Part shown: positions 1 to 13,322 of the stretch, one piece after another
Numbering within the stretch: position 1 is the first letter of the stretch
Layout: each line of letters begins with the position of its first letter
Assembly (NCBI RefSeq): GCF_016801865.2
Contig: NC_068939.1
Location: forward strand, 142,476,756 to 142,540,755
Source of the DNA: Culex pipiens pallens
Lineage: Eukaryota > Arthropoda > Insecta > Diptera > Culicidae
Length of the DNA: 64,000 nucleotides
Direction: 5' to 3'
Translations under genes and position numbers: made by a program
The notes under the pieces: model-generated
What the model was told of the DNA's origin: nothing
Database searches by the model: none
What the model saw: only the letters and a program-made list of their open reading frames with translations

Positions 1-2629
1 AGAAAAAGTGTCTATTTAATATGTTAAATTGCCTTACCCAAAGCGTTCTCAGTCTCAGATGATATTCCCAGATGTCCCCTACAAGCTCCAGGTCGAACTG
101 AGTTGATATCTGAATGGAACACTTTGTTATATGAGTTTTAGAATTGTTCTATTTTTTCCCTAAAATGCCCTGCATTTTGTTGCATTTGTTAAGCCCTTTC
201 AGAAGCATTGTGAATTTTGAAATTAACACCTAAACTCCCATGAAAGCTTATTTTTGAAAATGCTGAATTTTGATACCCATATTACCACTCCAATAAAATT
301 CTTGAAAAAGCCGTATAGAGAGATGCCATTTTCCTCAAAGGCTTTGTCTGTATAGTCTTGACAAAAAGTCTGTAGGTAGTCTGTTTTTTTTACTCATCAC
401 TTATTTTTATTAGGACCTCTTAAGTGCTGCAATCACGTTAGCGGAAATCTATAAACAATGTAGACACTTTAGGGAAGTTGGAATCACTCTATAAATTGTG
501 AGGAAGGCACCAAACACCTAAAGGTGGATTAAGTAACGTTTTAAATTCAGAAGTTAGGGCAATATAAATCATGCATTATTTTCAAAATATAAGACAAAAC
601 AATGAAACTGTGCTGCGATTTTCAGTATAAATATTGTATTTTCTGACTTTACAACCCCAAACTCTCTTCCCATGTTGCAGTCAACCAGAGAAAGAGAGAG
701 AAAGAGAGCTGCCGAGGCCATCCAAGGATGGTGCTCGCATAACCTGAACCAGAGACGGCACTCGAGAGCGTATGATTAGCAATGAAATCATAATTCATAC
801 GAAGTGGGGATGCTGTGTGTTGTGTCGGATGATGGTGTTGGGAAAGGACGAAGGAATTAGAGGGAGTACATAGCGAAGCGACAGGTCAACTTTCGAAAGC
901 ATTCCCCCACGGGAGAGGGCAAACTTTTCAAGGGTAATTCGTTCTCTTTTGGAACTTAAACGGATTATTTCGGGTTCACAAAAACTTTTGATTTCACAAA
1001 ATTCTTGTTTTTTTTATGTTTCAACTTGTAACAACACCTCACGGAATAAGTGAACCATATTCGTAAAACATGTGCTCATGCCTCGCTTTCCCCCCGCGAA
1101 GGTAAAACCAAACTCCGCCAAACCAACGAAACAAAGTTTCGCTCCACACCAACCGACCGACCGACCGAAACCGGCCACAAGTGCGACCCGTTCTCACATA
1201 AATAATTCTTTGGCCGGACCACACCGGCTTCGGCTTCACGGGTTTTACTCTGGCTCGGAACGATCCATTTCGATGGGTTCAGCTGATCGATTCATATAGG
1301 TTGTTGTGGAGAGCCCGTTTGAGCCTGAAATAATAATTATGTTTCGGAGTGCACTTTATGACACAATGTGAGTAATGTTCCGAACTGGTGCGCGGATTTG
1401 CTCTTTGTGACCTCCAGCTGGAGCTTAATTGATTTACTGGAAGGGAATGGGAATAGATTTCAAACTATCTTTAATGTTCGTATTTGTTACTTTTGAGCAA
1501 TTTCGATTGAAAATGTTTGATAAATTGATGTAAATTGAGTGTATTTTTGTTCAAGAAAAAGCCAAATTAACCGAATATTATTACATAATCGTTAAGTAAT
1601 CCGTCGTCTTTGATACGACACTATCCAAAAAGCTCCCATTAGGCGTACTACATATTAAGGCAAATGGAGGATTACCATTCGAGCAGAGAGGAACCGCTTT
1701 GTTATCATAAAATAATGGAAATATGCCCTTTTTAAGCCTAATAAGCGGTCGAGTTTGAATGATGCTGAATAATCTGGATTGTTCCTTGGATTTTTTTAAA
1801 ACCAAGTACACCAACGAGTAGAGCAACATTTTGTGAACATTTCTGTTTATTTTCACTTTTACTAAAAATGATACTATTCCTTTTACAAGGATTTAAAAAA
1901 ATATTTCCCAAATGCATTTTAATCAGTCGGAATGTATCAGGACACGCCCATTTTCCTATTTTCAGCTTAGTTCATTTTTATCCAGCGCTCTTTTGGGTCT
2001 GTTTAGTGCTGCCAAAATTGATGAATTTTTAAGCGAACACTCACGAAAAGTAACATTTATAGAGAAAATTTCCTGGCATCACTGGCCCACTCCAACAGGC
2101 GCTGCTGGTGGTGTTGGTGGCCACCCTTTGTTCTTCATTTGCCTTCGCTTCTCGCTCGGTTTTCTTCAGCCTTCGATTGGAATGGGTCGTCAAAAGTCAA
2201 ACGTCAAAAGACTTTGCACAATTGTTTTTTTTATGGCGCTTGCTAATTATTTACAAGTTTTGAGATTATGTTTCAAGTGAGTGACTAACTAATGTGCAAA
2301 AGAACATGATGCCGGTAGTTGGAAGCAATTCTATATCTTAAGCGCTTTGAAAACGTTAGCGCAAGTGAAAAGATATTGATGGCGACTTTCGTTTAGCAGT
2401 TAAGCTCTCATGTTGCGTGTGGATGTGTGTGCCGCCAAAATGATGAGAAATGATCTTGCAAAATAGATATTATGATCAAAAGTGCATTAAATTTGATCAT
2501 TTTGGCCAGTAAATGGCATAAATTTGCGTGCTTACTTGAGGAGGTGCTGTTGCTGGTAAGTTTATAGCCGAAATTGTATTTTTGGAGCATTAACCGAGCA
2601 TCAAACTCTTCATATGACGAAGATAGGTG
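1..2629. other. Unassigned DNA, no gene seen
   Basis: AT-rich sequence with a GC-richer island around 660-1440. The open frames here are short, lack recognisable domains and overlap on both strands. No RNA gene, intact transposon end or promoter was identified. A regulatory or untranslated-exon role for the island cannot be excluded. Confidence 0.5.
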
Positions 2630-2631
2630 CA

Positions 2632-2836
2632 CAGAAAAAAATGATGGTAATATTCATCAGGAATGGTGACAGATTTTGTGTTAAAAATGATTAATTTTAC
2701 CTCAGAAAATGATGAGTTTTCATCAGTTTTTGATGAATATTCATTAGGTTCACATTTTTACTCATTTTTTATGTAATATTGCTCAAAAAAAGAGGTAATA
2801 TTCAACCTACCAAATTTTCAACTTTTTTTCTGTGTG
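2632..2836. mobile_element. MITE with CACAGAAAAAAA termini
   Basis: The left end reads CACAGAAAAAAATG and the right end TTTTTTTCTGTG, giving short inverted ends. The interior (GATGGTAATATTCATC, GAGGTAATATTCAACC) resembles the elements at 3861-4480 and about 17679-18300. The flanking dinucleotide is TG rather than a clear TA pair, so the target-site duplication is not proven here. Confidence 0.6.
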
Positions 2837-3105
2837 TTTGATTAGAAAGGGTATATTTACTTTATTACATGTATTTATTTGAATCGAGACTGTTTGAGAA
2901 AAAGGAAAATTCGGGAATACAAAATCAGGAGCTTTTAGATTGCTGCAAGCCTTTTCCCGTATTTTTTAAATTGCTAAAAATTGTCAATTTTTCAAACATT
3001 TTTATCGGAGAAAAATAATGTATAATGTTTCTAATGATATTTTGAATTCAATTTGAAATTTTAAAAGTTTTTTTGAACTCACTGAATACAAAATCAAAAC
3101 AAAAA

Positions 3106-3540
3106 TCAGTAAAAATGTTTATGGAGCTCTCGAACTTTAGCTGACATTTCTGTAAATTTAACTGAATTCAGTAATGCGAGTTTGGTTTGCACAGCAAAAA
3201 ATCCGATGGTTAAATCGCATGCAAAAGCATGCACATCACCTTCGTCAAAATAAACACTTAATATTACACACTGCATGTACAATTTTTTCAAACTCAAAAT
3301 AAAAAACAAGTTTGAACCGACGGGATTCAAACCCAGCACCAACAGTAAGGACTGGCGCCTTAGCCCACTCGGCCACCAGATCGATGAAAAGTTGTAAGAA
3401 TAAACGCATATATGAGCTTGACATTTCGGTCAAGTAGGTTTCCCATACTGATGGGCTACATATTTCAGAGTGTAAAATCAATTAAAATTGCATAAAATAA
3501 TGCAATTTTTTTTTACACCCAGGCCTTTTACACGCAGCTG
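3106..3540 (-). repeat. Repeat remnant containing a tRNA-like segment
   Basis: On the minus strand, about 3385-3305, an A-box-like GGTGGCCGAGTGGGCTAAGG is followed by a B-box-like GGTTTGAATCCC. This resembles the layout of tRNA-Leu or tRNA-Ser. The anticodon region does not form a normal 5-bp stem with a 7-base loop, and no matching acceptor stem is visible. I read it as a tRNA-derived module within a repeat rather than a functional tRNA. The run near 3470-3520 (TGTAAAATC to TTTTTTTTTACA) may be one end of the host element. Confidence 0.45.
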
Positions 3541-3860
3541 GATTACTACTTTTTTAGCTGTGTGTAGTAGGTTTTCAAAAGGGTTATCCCACACAAAGGC
3601 AACGTGATCTACAAGTGGTATAGATTATTTGTTTACATCTAAGGTTTCGCCGTTTTGAAAAGTTACTATCGGTTTATAAGTAATACTTGTCACGAACCTG
3701 TTAAAGAAACATAATCTTGAGCATCCGTATTAAAAGTAAAAGAAGAGGCTTCAAACAAAATAATAGCAATCAAAAGGAAAGTGAAATTAAGATATATTCT
3801 TAAAAAAGGAGTCAAGACATTTTAGAAAGTCTTAAAATAATTGCAAGAAAAGTAATGATA

Positions 3861-4480
3861 CACAGTAATAAAAGATGGTAATATTACATATAGGAAGGGG
3901 TACATCTTGTTTGTCAGAAAAAATGTGTGATTTTACCTCTGAAAATATGTAATTTTACCACTTTCCTGGTGAAATGTCACTTTTTCAGTCTGAATTCATC
4001 GCCGTCGCTAACTTGTCGTACGTGCATTTTAGGCCAAATTGAGTTAAGAACACCATTTTGGCCAGTTCACAATGCCTCACCTTATGACCTTCACAGATCC
4101 CCAAAATTCGATTTCAATCCTGAGAATCCGAAAAAAAAACTCCGTGCATTTTTGTCACTTTACATATGAAAATACTTTCAATCTTGTCGTGCTATCTTGT
4201 CACAAGTTAGACTAATTATAACTCGGGACTCCAGCAACCAACTTCAACCAAACTTCGGGACAATGCACATAATGGTCAGCCATACAAAACGTGTTTGTTA
4301 TTGTTTACATTGCGTGCTTTTGTTTTTTGTTTATTCAAGGTCAAACATTAAATTGCGTTTTTCTCGGAACGCCGAAATGGCGAGTGCGACAAGATAGCAA
4401 GACGACGTCGAATTGAGGTAAAATTACATCATAAAAGAGGTAATATTCATCCTTCCAAATTTACTAAAAAATTTACTGTG
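3861..4480. mobile_element. TA-flanked MITE with a nested second MITE
   Basis: The element starts CACAGTAATAAAAGATGG and ends AAATTTACTGTG. It is bounded by TA at 3859-3860 and 4481-4482, the duplication expected of Tc1/mariner-type insertion. About 400 bp of its interior (4001-4410) belongs to an unrelated family also present at 58976-59425, so this is a nested insertion. It has no coding capacity. Confidence 0.75.
4001..4410. mobile_element. Nested MITE, family shared with 58976-59425
   Basis: It shares long stretches with the copy at 58976-59425, for example GGCCAAATTGAGTTAAGAAC and CTCGGGACTCCAGCAACCAA. Its ends are imperfect inverted repeats (CTAACTTGTCG on the left; GCGACAAGATAGC on the right). 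GAATT occurs next to both ends and is a possible duplication. It is non-coding; its superfamily is not assigned. Confidence 0.6.
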
Positions 4481-4482
4481 TA

Positions 4483-5950
4483 GCTGTTTAAAAAAATCCA
4501 TTTTACTGTGAGCAAAACTAAAACACTGTAGAGTGACCTGAAAGAACAAAAACATTTTTGGCTGTCATATGATTCAAACAAACAGCCAAGACTATAATGT
4601 TATTGATAAACTTATAATGTAGGCAATTAATCATCGCATCCACGCGGCACATTAGCGCGGCATGGCTCGGCGGCGGCGGCGTCGGCGACGACTCCACCGT
4701 AAGTATTTGTGCATTTTCGTTGTACTCGCTTCGTCTGTCTGCGAGGTGGTTCAAAACTTTTTTCAGTGTGCACGGTAAGCTTTGTCAAGGCGCCTCTCGT
4801 CGAAAAACCGGTGGTCATGTTCGGATTGTGTCGGGTCATCATCGCGGGACTGCTGTTAATTTGTTATTTTTCAGATTTTTTTTTCTTTTCTCTTCATTGT
4901 ATTTCGTTATTCTTCACGAAAAAATTACGTGTTTTACGATGTGTTGTTGTGCATTTGTTTATTTGGAGCGTTTTTTTTTTCTTCTTCAAATTTGTGAAGT
5001 GGCTCCACTTTGTGTAGCAAATCTTCAAACAAGGTCATTCCTTCTGCATTGATCCAGATTAATTACCCGTCCCCAAAGTTGTGGTGGGACACATTTTTCG
5101 GCACTCCATTAACCGTTTGCTCATTTCGAAAGTCCCCATCGCGCGAACATTTATTTGCAGATTATTCAAATCCGCGAAAACGACATTTCATAAATGATGT
5201 TATGTCAGCGGGGCGAAAATGGGCCAACGAGTAAAAGGCTTAGAGAGTGAGAGATTTCTTTGTAGGATATCATTACTCTTCTGTCATCATTTAGAAGAGT
5301 GGGCTTCGTTAGACAATAATACCTTAAAGTCCATCGTCATCGCCCAGCTGAAACTAGAGGTTTTTTTTTTACAACAAAAACATTGTCTCACTTTAGAATA
5401 CTAAAAATCTTCTAAAAAATTTTTAAGCTGATTAATTTTGAAACTATTTTGCTTATTTGATTTTTTAGTGTTTATGACAAGTCAGGCCTCAAAGGAGATA
5501 GAAAAAAAACAATATCCCATTCAAGATATCTCCATGTCCCCATAAACGCACCCATATCGTTTAGCAGTTATTGATACGTGCGAAACCGCCCATCGTGAAC
5601 ATGTCGGCCGAACATGTGCTTTCATTGATCCATCGAGATCGGTTGAGATCTGTTGCGATCGTGGTTCGGCCGCCAGCACAGACTTGAGAGCCCGTCCAAT
5701 AACCGATAGTCCCGCGGGTGAGATTTATCGCAACATAAAAATCATCGCATGTTTGCCGCAGTGTCACAGCCAATTTTGCCATGTTTCGATCTTCGAGCGG
5801 ACTTTTGCTCGATGCCGCACAGTCTGGGTCCCCAGATTTGATCTCTCGACTGATAGCTCCGCGACGGGACCAATCAAGATCTTTGGCTTCGTCGTTGAAA
5901 TCAGAGCACATTTATTGCAAATCAATAACTGTCAGACGTGTGCCGTGGCT

Positions 5951-5952
<2 letters not shown>
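4483..5952. other. Unassigned DNA with a CpG-rich patch
   Basis: Around 4640-4850 the sequence is GC- and CpG-rich, with a short run of CGG units, and is followed by T-rich tracts. Overlapping short frames occur on both strands and none has a recognisable domain. A first exon or promoter is possible but unsupported. Confidence 0.35.

Positions 5953-5996
<44 letters not shown>
5953..5996. repeat. (GT)n microsatellite
   Basis: An uninterrupted GT dinucleotide tract of about 44 bp. Confidence 0.95.
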
Positions 5997-5998
<2 letters not shown>

Positions 5999-5999
5999 G

Positions 6000-7074
6000 G
6001 GGGTCGGAAATTACATCAATCGATCACGGAGGTAAGTGCGCGATAAGAATCTGTCTGATTCGAGGGCTGGATTGATCGGCTGATTGGTGGACTGATTTAG
6101 GACCTCCAAGGACTGGACATTGTACAGCGAACGGACTGAGAGAATATAGAACGAGCTTTTGTTTTTGAAGAACATGTGTTCAAAACGGGAATCATCCACC
6201 AGATCTTTCACTCCGAATTTAAAGCTTTTGCAGGATCAGCCACCGTGGTTCGATGAGGTAAGGAAGGTCAAAAACCAATGAATAAAACTCAGAGGTGATG
6301 GACTGTTATAGTAAACCTAGGATATTGGGATGACCATTAATAGGATTAGTGATTTTTTCGGCTTAACGATTGACATGTTCTTGAGTATCATAATTCCAAA
6401 ACATTCGAGGAAATTTCACGAAACATGAAAAATGTTTTAAAAAAGCCTTTAAAATTTTATGTTGAAATTGATTAGAGTTCTTTCAATAAAGTAAAATCCA
6501 TTTGTTAAAGTGACACTGATAGAGAGTCTATTTTAAACTTCATTGTTCCTTAGAATCGGTCTTAAAATGGCATTCTCAACCGAATAGAACTGAAGAAAAG
6601 GCTTAATGCAACCAACTAAACCTCGTAAGCTATTTTGATAATTTGCCGTAGTATCGCTTGTCGCATTCGAAACACAACTTAAAAATTATTGAATTTTGTT
6701 ATACCTGGAGCAACATTTGAAAAGGGCGGTACGACATTGCTCTTACGGCCTTTCGTCCCATTTAAACGCGAGTAATGACATACCGTAACAGCAATGCACA
6801 GTGGTCCAGATCGCACAATTAAGTGGAAATTGGATTTTCCGAAAAATTGTGAAGTTTTGGAGCTTTGGTGTCTTGAGAAGAGTTGTTGCAAATGGAAAAA
6901 GGTAACTTTTGGTTTGGTTCAAAATAAGGGTGGTTACCGATTAGGGTGGAATTTTTTCGTCTTCTAAAAAATTGTTGGGCTTGCCAATCCATGCAACTTT
7001 GTCGAATACATCAACATTTTATCTCGTAATCTACGCCTTCTACGACCAAATTTAGAGAAAGCATCTGAGCAAAC
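6000..7074. other. Unassigned DNA
   Basis: Mixed-composition sequence becoming AT-rich towards the right. No gene, RNA or defined repeat end was recognised. Confidence 0.5.
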
Positions 7075-7715
7075 CTTCAAAAATCAGTTTTAGAACGTAG
7101 CAATTCAGGGTTAAGTTTTAGAGAAATGTGTTGTTAGGAGCACTTTTAGAGCTTTGAAAAACGAATATTTTAATTTTCTGACAAGTTAATTTGGACTTAA
7201 GGGTCAAAAGTTACAGCCATTTAAAGGTAAAAAAGGTTCTAATTTTAAAACTTTTATTTTTTTTATGACAAGTCAATTTGAACTTCAGGGTCAAAAGTTA
7301 TAACCATTTTAATGTAAAAAAGATGCAAATTTAAAACTCATATATCTCGAAACGGCGCAGGCGAAATTTTAAGCGCCAGGTTGCATTCGAAACAGGAGAT
7401 CTAGCACTGGTCCCATACACTTTTCCTTTGAAAATAAGACATTTTCAAATGAAGATTTCTCGAGTTTAAAGAAAAAATTTCAGCGTTTATAGTGCTAGAT
7501 CTCCTGTTTCGAATGCAACGTGACGCTTAAAATTTGGCCTGCATATTTTCGACATATTTGAGTTTAAAATTTGCATCTTTTTTACATTAAAATGGTTATA
7601 ACTTGGCAGAAAATAAAAATGTTCGTTTTTTGAGTTCTGAAAATGCTCCCAACAACACATTTCTCAAAAACATAACCCTGAATTGCTACGTTCAAAAGAC
7701 TGATTTTTATGTTTT
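7075..7715. repeat. Palindromic repeat (foldback-like)
   Basis: Two arms are imperfect inverted copies around a centre near 7440-7445. Paired landmarks are GTAGCAATTCAGGGTTA with its complement near 7675-7695, GTGTTGTTAGGAGC with GCTCCCAACAACAC, and TCGAAACAGGAGATCTAGCA with its complement near 7493-7512. Termini and a target duplication could not be fixed. It is non-coding. Confidence 0.7.
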
Positions 7716-9600
7716 TTTTTTTCTGTTTGAGTATTAAGACACGGAATCCTGATTACAAGGACTATTGTATCGTGTTACCCATTTTTACTGTTATTAAGCA
7801 TTTTAATAAGATTTTCAAAAAAATCAAAAATTTTACAATTTTAAAATTTTTACAACATGTACTTCATATTCTCAATCCTTTTTTTTTTAAATCCACATCT
7901 TATATAATTTTCTAGGCAAACAATTAACTTCTAATCAACTTGAAACTTTAATAATGCGGCAAATAGCAGCAAGAGTTTATTTTGCCCCAATTACCCCATT
8001 TTGTGTGTTATTCGTCATGGGGTTATGAATGAGGAAAAACACATAAAATGGGGCGAAATAGGACTTTGCTCTCATTTGCCGCCAATGCAAAAATCATAAA
8101 TCGATACCTCGTGATTTTCTACATAAAATAACATACATTCAAATTTTAGGGAACTAGAGCAATTCGAGATATTAAAGAAAAACACATAAAAAAGTGGTAA
8201 ATGGGGCAAAATGGGTCATTTGCCGATAATGAGAGTATCACCAGTCGATTTCTCGTGATTTTTTACATAAAATAAGATACTTTAGAAGTGCGGCAAACAG
8301 ATATTTCTCGATGAAACATTTCGCTCTTTGAAGTATCCTAGAGCTGAGAAAATTTCCTAAATGACACTTTTGAAAGTAGCAATGACTATTTTTTCTTTCG
8401 AATTTTGCCCAGCAATTACGCCGTGAATGGCTATCCACGGGATTGAGGAAAAAGCCGATGCTGAGATAAGCTAAATCAGCATAACCCAAGACATATCATA
8501 CATATAATGTGAAATTTGATTTTGCATGAAACTTCGACTTTTTCGAAAAATCGCTATTTTTCCAAAAAATCATAACTCGGCGGCAGATTTTTTGACCATG
8601 TTTCTCTATGGCTCAAAAGTTGCGGATTTTTGTCCCCTAAAACATATCAAAAAATCTCGAAAATCAATAAATACGTATTTTGGGAAATTGAGTTTTAGTG
8701 AAAAAAAAGTTGATTAAAAAATCTGCAAATTTGTTTCCGTATACCTATTTTTTCTCAAATGTCCTCAACAATACCTACAACTTTTCCAAAGACACCAAAT
8801 TGATCAGAAAATTCACTCAAAAGTTACAGTTGTTTGAATATTTACATACAATTTTTGTATGGACAGCAGCCAAAATTGTATGGAGACTTGTATGGGTGAA
8901 CCAATAACGCAAAATAGCTTATTTGGTCTTAGGGAAGGCCCCCACAAAGTCTGAGCCAAATCAAAAAATACAAATTAAATCCATTTCCAATTGCTCAAAT
9001 GATTTTTGTATTTTTTTAGGAGAGACATACCATCCTGCTTTTTTCGTGTGTCTTTTTGTTACATTTTAGGCTATTTCCTCAAAAATTTTGAACGAAAAAA
9101 AATCGTGACATCACCTTCAAATTTAACTTTTAAACTTAAAAATTTAAAAATCTCATGGAAGTGGCGTGTATTTTTCTTTCAGTGTATTTTTTTCAGAAAG
9201 CCCGTCAAATTTCCTACAAGTTTGTCTTTGACCACTTTTTGATACGATGCAACGGCTTTGAGTTACAGTAATTTTCAAATTACAAAACACAAAAATATTG
9301 AAATTACTTACGCCCTTCTCAAATGTCATTTTCGAGTACAATTGGCTCCATATACACAAAAATGGCTTATATAGGCCTAGGATAACATGCCTAAAAAGTT
9401 TCATTGAAATCGGAGAGGGTCGGGTACAAAAGTACCAGAAAAATTCCTGATTTGAGCTGGAATTGCTCGATAGCTGTTACGGCTTGTTGCAAACTATGAT
9501 CACCAAATCTCAAAACAAATTCTATTAAATAAACTTTGAATTGAAAATCACATCAAATCGAACGCTCTTTTCTTGACCCCAGGATAAGCCACGCCAATCA
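7716..9600. other. AT-rich unassigned DNA
   Basis: Very AT-rich, with repeated phrases such as ATGGGGCAAAATGGG and CATAAAATAA around 7980-8280, which suggests old repeat sequence. Open frames are short and lack domains. Confidence 0.45.
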
Positions 9601-10868
9601 ACCTACCAATTTTGAGGATTAATTTGGATTGTGGTTTGCGTTCATCTGCGCAAAATAACACTCTTCACCGTCGTCCAACAGCATCGCGCCGAGATAATCT
9701 TTGTGGTTATCTGGGCCGAGTGAAAAGAAAAAAAAACTGGCATCCAATTGATTGCACGCTGCGGTCAACCGTAATAGAAAGGGCGAACCTCGCGGAAGAA
9801 TTTCATCAAGGTGTTTTTGGTTTTGGCGCAGCAAATTACAAATCCTAATCAGTTTATTCCCACCACAAGCAAGGTGAAACTTCCGATCGCCAAACATTCT
9901 GATAACGTCATCGACGGTCGTAAACTACGCAACTTTTTCCCGTAAATCAGCTCAGTTTTTGCCCCGGTCCGGACGATATTTATGACGATTATTATCGCAC
10001 ATAAATTGATTATTTCTCTCTCTCGCGTATTCCTCCTCGAGGCTTTCATTATTGGCCGCGGCAGCAGTGGCCTCCACCCGGCCAAATGGACCCATCGGAA
10101 CTAAATTGAATACCAACATATAAACAGATTATATTTCATCGGTCCGCTCTCTCGCCGCTGCAAAGACAAAGATGATCTGCGGACCGGATTACGGTGGGGA
10201 AAGATTTAATTGAATATTTCAATCATCACCCCGGACAGGCTTTTATCGATTCCTGGGCGATGTGTCTCTGCGGTCTGGGCCTTATTCTGGAGCATCGATG
10301 CTGGCCGCGGTATCGCCGATCTGGAGGTCCGCCTGATGGGGGCGCTCGCGGACATGTCGAGATATTGGTGACCTGCCTACAAACAGCACTTCTTCGAGCT
10401 GTGAAGACGACCGAGAAGTGGAGGGATGTTCAAGGTGGTATTCGAAGGAACTTGAACTGCTCGAAAGTTACTTTGTTGAGCACCCCAACGGCCGCGACCT
10501 GGGCGATCAGCGCGCCCTCGATTATCTCCGATGGCCACTTCGGAACAGTCAGGCCATTTAATCGTCTGCGCCGCCCTTTTCTCGCGCGCAGATGCTTCGG
10601 CTGTCGCAAATGGGCTTGTTTTTACTGCCCGTGTGGACTCGAACTTATGACATTATCGACAGGTAATATCAAAAAAGCGGATCATGAAGACACACACCAG
10701 CGAATCTTCGTTAGACCTCCGGCAATGAATAATAATTTCCAGAGTTGGGCCGCTTTGAATGGGGTTGGGATTTGCATGTGCACAGCAACTATTTTGTACA
10801 GTACATCTGATCCAAGTCTCGCACCAATAACTTAACCTTGCCGGAATCTGATTCACCTTATCCCATCA
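9601..10868. other. GC-richer apparently single-copy island
   Basis: No repeat copy within the window matches this segment. A 213-codon open frame at 10194-10835 on the plus strand has no recognisable domain, no membrane segment pattern and an unremarkable start context. I treat it as chance or at best unproven. Putative exon or regulatory content cannot be judged without homology or RNA data. Confidence 0.4.
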
Positions 10869-12213
10869 CCCGAGCATGGGTAAATAACAAGGGAAATGCG
10901 TAATAATACCTTTCTCTGGTATCAATACCAAATTTTGGTATTCTTGGACCCTTTAAAATTTGTCTTAAGGATTATGCAAGAGCAAAATGTGGTATCATAC
11001 CAATTTAAGGTATTGTTTTGATATTGCAAAATAGCAGAATTTGTCAATGATCGAACACCACATTTTGGTACTCTTTTGGTATTACAGTATTTTATCAAAT
11101 TCCTCTGCAACTATGGGAAAATTTTGGCCAATTTTGACAAAATAATTAATTTTGCGCTAAAATGATGTCTCAAAGCGAATGCTTTCATTCAAAACCGGAA
11201 ATTTCAAACTTGATTTTAAACATTTTTGATATACCCCCTACAGAAATGACTTGAAATTGTGGAAAATTTTCCTAGTCAGGATGGCACATTTTGGTATTAT
11301 TTGAATATTGAAAGGTTTCATCAATTTTCTCTGAAACTATGGGAAATTTGTTAAAAAGAATTTACGAGTTAATTAATTTTGCGCTAAAATGACTTGAAAC
11401 CCTAAAAATGTTAAAGATGATTTCAAAAATTAGTGTGATATACCCACTAATATTTTTTTCAAAAACGTTGAAATATCTCTAAGTCGGGATAACCAAATAC
11501 TTTGAAAAACGAGTCAATCGACAGATTAATGAATTTTGGTGAATTTCAATTCAGTTTCATTTTAATAATACTTATTTTTCAATCTTGTTATTTTTCAAAA
11601 GCTTCAAGAACTTCAAGCACAGGCCGTTCATCAATGACAAATGCATTCGGTGTGGTGAAGAATATCACTAATAACAACATGGAATCATCAGGTGAGTAGA
11701 TTTGGCTGTTGCATATGAATAATTTCCGTTTTTTCACTAACTGCAACTGCTGCACTAAAAATGGTATGAAAATACCAAATTTTGGTATTACTTGTGCAAA
11801 TATCAGCGACCAAAATGTGATCTTGGTTGCCCAGTAATAGATGGTAAAATACCATGAAATCATACTAAAATCATGTATGTGAAAGACCACAGAAATACCA
11901 AAATATGATTTTCCAAGGGCGCGGGAATACCTAAAAATAAAACCATGGCAATACCAAGTTTTGGTATTCAAGCTATGTTCAAAAATCCAGAAGACCTGAA
12001 CTTGGTATTGAAATGGTTTTATTTTGAGGTTTTATTTTACCCTTGGAATAACATGATTTGGTATTGTTGTGCCCTTACACATACAAGATTTTGGTATGAT
12101 TTCATGGTATTTTACCATCTATTACTGGGCAACCAAGGGCACATTTTGGTCGCTGTTATTTGCCCAAGTAATACCAAAATTTGGTATTCCCGTGTTATTT
12201 ACCCCTGCTCGGG
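10869..12213. mobile_element. MITE with CCCGAGCA termini and TACCAAA motifs
   Basis: The left end CCCGAGCATGGGTAAATAAC pairs with the right end (complement CCCGAGCAGGGGTAAATAAC). The flanks are CA on both sides, fitting a 2-bp duplication. The interior carries many copies of ACCAAAATTTTGGTAT-like palindromic words in both orientations, including an internal inverted pair around 11770-12180. It has no coding capacity. The terminal CCCGAGCA resembles the elements at 16078-17678 and 22686-25252. Confidence 0.75.
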
Positions 12214-12396
12214 CATCGCCGAGTTCCGCGGAACTCCTCGCGACGTTCTCGTTATTTAGTCACAATCCCCATCATGCATTAATTAACATTCATCTCCGCA
12301 AGGCTAATCAATTCCCAATATCAGCACCTCACCAGGAGATGGTGCTAATGAGAGGAATGGAACCGTATAATTACGGAACGGGGAAACAATAATCGA
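12214..12396. other. Short single-copy segment
   Basis: GC-richer DNA between two MITEs. No feature was recognised. Confidence 0.4.
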
Positions 12397-12398
12397 TA

Positions 12399-13322
12399 GG
12401 GTAGAGTAGTCATCAATGAGACACGGGGAACAATGATAAAATGGCTCTCACAAGTCGTAGTTTCAACCAATCAGGCTCATATTTGGGGGAAAGGTGTGTC
12501 TACTGGATACACGTCTGCCATTATAGTGGCTTTGGTTATGGACGCCCCCCTGAGTTAAGTTATTCATAAATGTTTGATTCTGGGGTGTAAAAGTAAATTA
12601 TGGACAAAAATTACTTTTTCGCTCGTAGGCTGCCATTTACACCAAAACTAATATTTCTTCAAATTTCTTTCGACGTTCCATAGGGATTGAGTTGGGCTAC
12701 AATGTCCTTTCATTAGGTTTGGCCAAAATTTAGAATATACCCAGTATACAGGACTGTCTCATTGTTCCCCACTCATTGCAGCTCATGGGTAACAATGAGA
12801 CACTTTGATTTTTCTTCATTAAACTTTTCAAAATCTATGGAAATCTTTCAAAACATGAATGAAAAGTGATTTTTGGCCTATTTATAGAGTTTTAACTTCA
12901 TTTAACCAAAAATACAAAGTTATTTGGTATAAATATACGAATTTTACAAAATTTAAATACTTTTTAGTATAACTTTTGTTAATTAAAGCTTCATGCTGGC
13001 AAAATTGCTCTAAAATGTTCAAGGCAAGTTACCTGCAATGGAACAATACAAAACATGATGTTTTATTAGAAAAATCTTGATTTTCGTAGTGTGTCTCATT
13101 GTTCCCCAGCTGTCTCATTGTTCCTGCCAAGTGCATCTACAATGAGACAGTTGAATAACTCTGGCTGTAGATGTCGGATCGATCTCATATTTTGGTCAAT
13201 GTTAGAACACATTAAAAGAAAGAAAATGCAACAAAAAGCTCATTAAAACATGCTGATGAAAAAATGAGCAAAATCTTTGAAAGTTGAAAACCAAAAGTGT
13301 CTCATTGATGACTACCCTACCC
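12399..13322. mobile_element. TA-flanked 924-bp MITE
   Basis: The left terminus GGGTAGAGTAGTCATCAATG matches the complement of the right terminus, GGGTAGGGTAGTCATCAATG, with one difference. TA dinucleotides lie at 12397-12398 and 13323-13324. The interior repeats a phrase of the type TGTCTCATTGTTCC several times in both orientations. It is non-coding, and a Tc1/mariner-like mobiliser is inferred only from the TA sites. Confidence 0.8.

Noticed and set aside
3305..3385. Functional tRNA-Leu or tRNA-Ser gene on the minus strand
   Set aside because: The A- and B-box words are present, but the anticodon arm is abnormal and no acceptor stem pairs.
10194..10835. 213-codon plus-strand open frame as a gene
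   Set aside because: No domain, no supporting start context, and composition like the surrounding GC-richer DNA; left as unassigned.
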